NCBI GenBank assembly: GCA_949358305.1
Contig: OX442315.1
Location: 11,868,427-11,932,426, forward strand
Reading direction: 5' to 3'
Source of the DNA: Strigamia acuminata
Taxonomy: Eukaryota > Arthropoda > Chilopoda > Geophilomorpha > Linotaeniidae
DNA: 64,000 bases
The notes under the pieces are model-generated. The model did no database searches, was not told where the DNA came from, and saw only the letters and a list, made by a program, of their open reading frames with translations. This document shows, piece by piece, positions 61,021-64,000 of this stretch. How positions within the stretch are numbered: the first letter of the stretch is position 1; each line of letters starts with the position of its first letter. A program made the position numbers and the translations under genes.

Positions 61021-62348
61021 ATTTTATTTTGACAAAGAACTATGTCTTTCTCTGCACTGGAGAGGGAAGTAAACCAGCTGCAACGAAATCTGCAATGAAA
61101 TCGGCAACGGAAATGACGTTACTTTGAATGACTAGTTCACAGTTGTCACTGTGCCCCTTTGAAATTTTTATTTGATTGATTTGTTTGCTCAACGACTAAC
61201 CGGTTAAAAGAAAAAAACAATAATTTGAAGGTTCTATAGCATGAAATTTGCATTCCGTATTTATTAACCAGTTTTTCATTTCGAATTATTATATTGAGTT
61301 GCCTAGCAACGAATGGGACGGTGATGAACTCGCTTGAAGCCAAAGAAGTTTATTTACTGAATTATAATTGTTTTTGTATTTTGGATTTGTGCTCGTGTGG
61401 ATGAAATTATTATTTACATTTTTGCTTTTACTCAGTTTGTGACAACCAAAGAAGTAAAAAAAATTATTGTTTTATGATTTGTGATTGTTTTTTTGGTATA
61501 TTTGTAAATATATATTTGTATAGTTCATATTTTTTTGTTTTGTTTTTGTAATTATGGTTTTTTTGGCATTGATTTTTAGTTGAGCACATTTTTTGCTTTT
61601 ATTTTTATTATTTGAGTTTCAACGTTGGCATGGTGTGTATTTGTAGGATTTTCGGGTAGATTGTAGTCCTCACTTTAATGAATAAAATCAATCAATCAAT
61701 ATTCGAACAAAATTGTGGTTTTAATTATTTTATTTAAACAATAACACATGAAATTAATGAATTTAGGTATGAGGTATGAAGCAGGCTTGAGCCAAAATGA
61801 AACCTGAATAAAATGTTATTGTTTATTGTGTAATAAAGTTGTGAGATTTTTATTAAAATGTAAACGGAGTTTTAACTTTTTAATGACTACGTAAATAATA
61901 TACAACCAATATAATATGTTTTTATTCCTTTAAAAAGCTCGAAATCATAAATCCGGCTTTATAACATCAAGCATGGTGCAGGGTTGAACACAAAGATAAT
62001 AAATGCTTACAATTGTTATAAATTTTAATATACAATGTAATCCGAAGTTTAATAAATAAAAAAACCACATTAAATTTTTAATATATAATTTTATTTCTCA
62101 AAACAATACGAGATAATACTAAACGAAACAAAGTACGAAACAGGATCAAAACGAACCAATAGCGTCATTACATTAAACTGCGGTGGCGCTGCGAACTGTC
62201 TACAACAGCTTCCTGATCGAGATCGACGACACGATTGACATTTGCTTCGATTTGAATCGACACAATTGACGTCCCAAACGATCGATATAAACCATTAGAC
62301 GGTGGTATAACCTTCCACCGTTGACATGATCACCAACACGTGACGCAA
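61021..62348. other. Intergenic, AT-rich; no gene seen
   Basis: Lies between the Asx and microcephalin genes. Several AATAAA words (for example near 61,680) but no exon with support. The last part, 62,100-62,348, should hold the microcephalin promoter; no TATA box is evident. Confidence 0.6.
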
Positions 62349-64000
62349 ATGGCACTTAGGTAAGTAAATAAAAAAAAAGACGCAAAATTTCCATTGTGAC
62401 CTTAAATACAAAAGCGGGTCATTCAGCTGATGATTTACATTAACGTGAGAATAATTGATTTGTTTGTACTTTGTTTGGCAGTTCACCGAAATCCAAGGCG
62501 AGCGAACAATTGGCAACGGGATACGAGGACGATCAAGTGCTGAAAAGCGTCGTTGCTTACGTCGAAGTGCGGGCGGAGGATGAGGACCGGTCGGACGCGA
62601 TTTCGCATTTTTTGCATCTGTTGGGGGCACACATTTCAAAGTATTTCAATAGGAAAGTGACACATGTCGTGTTCAATAATGGGAAACACAGCACGTATAA
62701 GAAGGCCAAGCTGTGGGGAGTTCATTTAGTGTCCGTTTCTTGGATAGAAAGGTAAAAAAATGAAATTTTGAGTGAAAAATGGAGGGAAAATTTGAGATTA
62801 ATGAATTTTTCCGTGGAAAATTAATGGAAAATTTGAGAAAAATAAATTTTTTAGCGAAAAATTAACGACAAATTAATTGTTTATGGTAAATTGGAGATCA
62901 ATGAATTGTTCAGTGAAATTCAACGAAAAATGAATATTTTTGTGAAAAGTCAAAGAAAAATTTATTTTTCGATGAAAAATCAACGAAAAATTAATATTTC
63001 AAAGAAAAGTTAAAGAAAAATTGATTTTTTGGTGAAAAATCAACGAAAAACGAATATTTCAGTGAAAAATTGAAGAAAAATTGATTTTTCGGTGAAAATC
63101 AACGAAAAACGAATATTTCAGTGAAAAATTGAAGAAAAATTGATTTTTCAGTGAAAATCAACGAAAAACGAATTTTTCAGTGAAAAATTAAAGAAAATTT
63201 AATTTGTCAGTAAAAAATCAAACAAATATCGGAGAAAAATGAAATTTTTCGTGAAAATTGAAGAAAAATTGATTTTTCAGTGAAAATCAACGAAAAACGA
63301 ATATTTCAGTGAAAAATTAAAGAAAATTTAATTTGTCAGTAAAAAATCAAACAAATATCGGAAGAAAATGAAATATTCCGTGAAAACTCGAAGTAAAATT
63401 AATTTTCCAGCGGAAAATTAAAGAAAAATGAAATTTTTCAGCATAAAAATCAAAGAAAAATGAAATTTTCATTGAAAAATCAAACAACTTATTCTTTTGT
63501 ACACAGTGTTTAATTATTCTTATTATTATTTCCAGGTGTAAAAGGAGTAATTCCATCGTCCAAGAGAGCGACTACCCCGCAATTATCCCCGAGGAATTCA
63601 TGTCGCCATTTTTTTGTGGGAAATCGAAGGTTTTTCAAAAAAAAAAAAATTAAAAAAAAAATTAAAAATTAATTAAAAAATTTTCATTTTAGAAATTCAA
63701 GTCGATGGTGCCGAAAATAATTGATTTTGACATAACTAAGTCGCTCGAAAAGCAGGGCAAGAGGCGGGAACAGCGCCGAATTAAGCGGGAGTGCCGGGAG
63801 TTCCTCAAGATGACTCCTACGTTGCAAGCCGAGTTCAAGCCGCGGATCAAACGATTCAAGTTCGATGAAATACGGAGTGACAGTGGGAAAATTGAGATGG
63901 CTTTGGCGAAAAGACGGTTCAGTGCTGACGTGTCGTCGGATTTGAGCGATGAGAATGGGGAGTTGGATGAGCATTCGTGGAATGTACCTTTGGCGGAGAG
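62349..64000 (+). CDS. Mcph1: Microcephalin (MCPH1) homologue, first four exons, runs off the window
   Basis: Exons: 62349-62359 (MAL plus two bases, then donor GTAAGT), 62482-62751, 63536-63629, 63693-64000 (cut by the window end). Exon 2 encodes an N-terminal BRCT domain (SVVAYVEVRAEDEDRSDAI, LGAHISKYFNRKVTHVVF, GVHLVSVSWIER), and exon 3 continues it with FMSPFF. The region after (KSMVPKIIDFD, basic helical RREQRRIKRECREF) fits the linker after BRCT1 in microcephalin. The family acts in chromosome condensation timing and the DNA-damage response through its BRCT repeats; the two C-terminal BRCTs would lie beyond the window. An eleven-base first exon is short, but phase and splice sites fit. 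Confidence 0.85.
62800..63480. repeat. Degenerate tandem repeat in microcephalin intron 2
   Basis: Recurring gaaaaattgaagaaaaattgatttttcagtg / aaaatcaacgaaaaacgaat words with a period of roughly 55-60 bases and internal half-units. Non-coding. Confidence 0.75.

Overview
This is a 64 kb piece of an animal nuclear genome: every host gene is split by GT-AG introns, there is abundant transposon debris, and introns are filled with minisatellites. The gene content points to an ecdysozoan, most likely an arthropod or a close relative. The evidence is a pair of 26/29-kDa-type cysteine proteinases, an Additional sex combs (Asx) orthologue, and a peptide with the six-cysteine pattern of the ion transport peptide/crustacean hyperglycaemic hormone (ITP/CHH) family. 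The species cannot be named from the sequence alone.

Left third (1-25,000). An acid-sphingomyelinase-like phosphodiesterase (SMPDL3 type, minus strand, 6 exons) lies head-to-head with a secreted/lysosomal 26/29-kDa cysteine proteinase (plus strand, 11 exons). A second 11-exon copy of the proteinase follows in tandem. The duplication carried the upstream flank with it, down to the SMPDL3 start codon. Because the two copies align exon by exon and intron by intron, each acts as an empty-site control for the other. They reveal two ~1.5-kb solo-LTR-like insertions with 4-bp target duplications, a TTAA-flanked piggyBac-like element with one of those LTRs nested inside it, and several MITEs with TTA or 8-bp duplications. 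A rearranged RNF216/TRIAD3-like RBR E3 ligase follows. Its 5' part is present twice, in inverted orientation, around the RING exons, and its 3' end is missing.

Centre (26,030-45,405). A Ty3/gypsy-type retrotransposon (element A, plus strand, 330-bp LTRs with no difference seen) has been split inside pol by a second, full-length Ty3/gypsy-type element (element B, minus strand, 973-bp LTRs). Both have 4-bp target duplications. In both, gag and pol are joined by a -1 frame offset with an A AAA AAC slippery heptamer followed by a GC-rich stem. Element B also carries a large third reading frame downstream of pol that can be assembled from three exons with consensus splice sites (about 819 aa). It does not look like an envelope protein and I do not recognise it.

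Right third (45,406-64,000). A MITE with a 35-bp minisatellite comes first. It is followed by the last two exons of the ITP/CHH-like neurohormone gene, and then by a complete 13-exon Asx gene (HARE-HTH, DEUBAD and C-terminal PHD; about 1130 aa) whose introns carry six separate minisatellites. A cluster of inverted-repeat elements follows, and finally the first four exons of a microcephalin (MCPH1) homologue that runs off the window.

The host genes are not an operon and have no obvious common pathway. The exception is the SMPDL3/proteinase pair, two probable lysosomal or secreted hydrolases that share a divergent promoter region.
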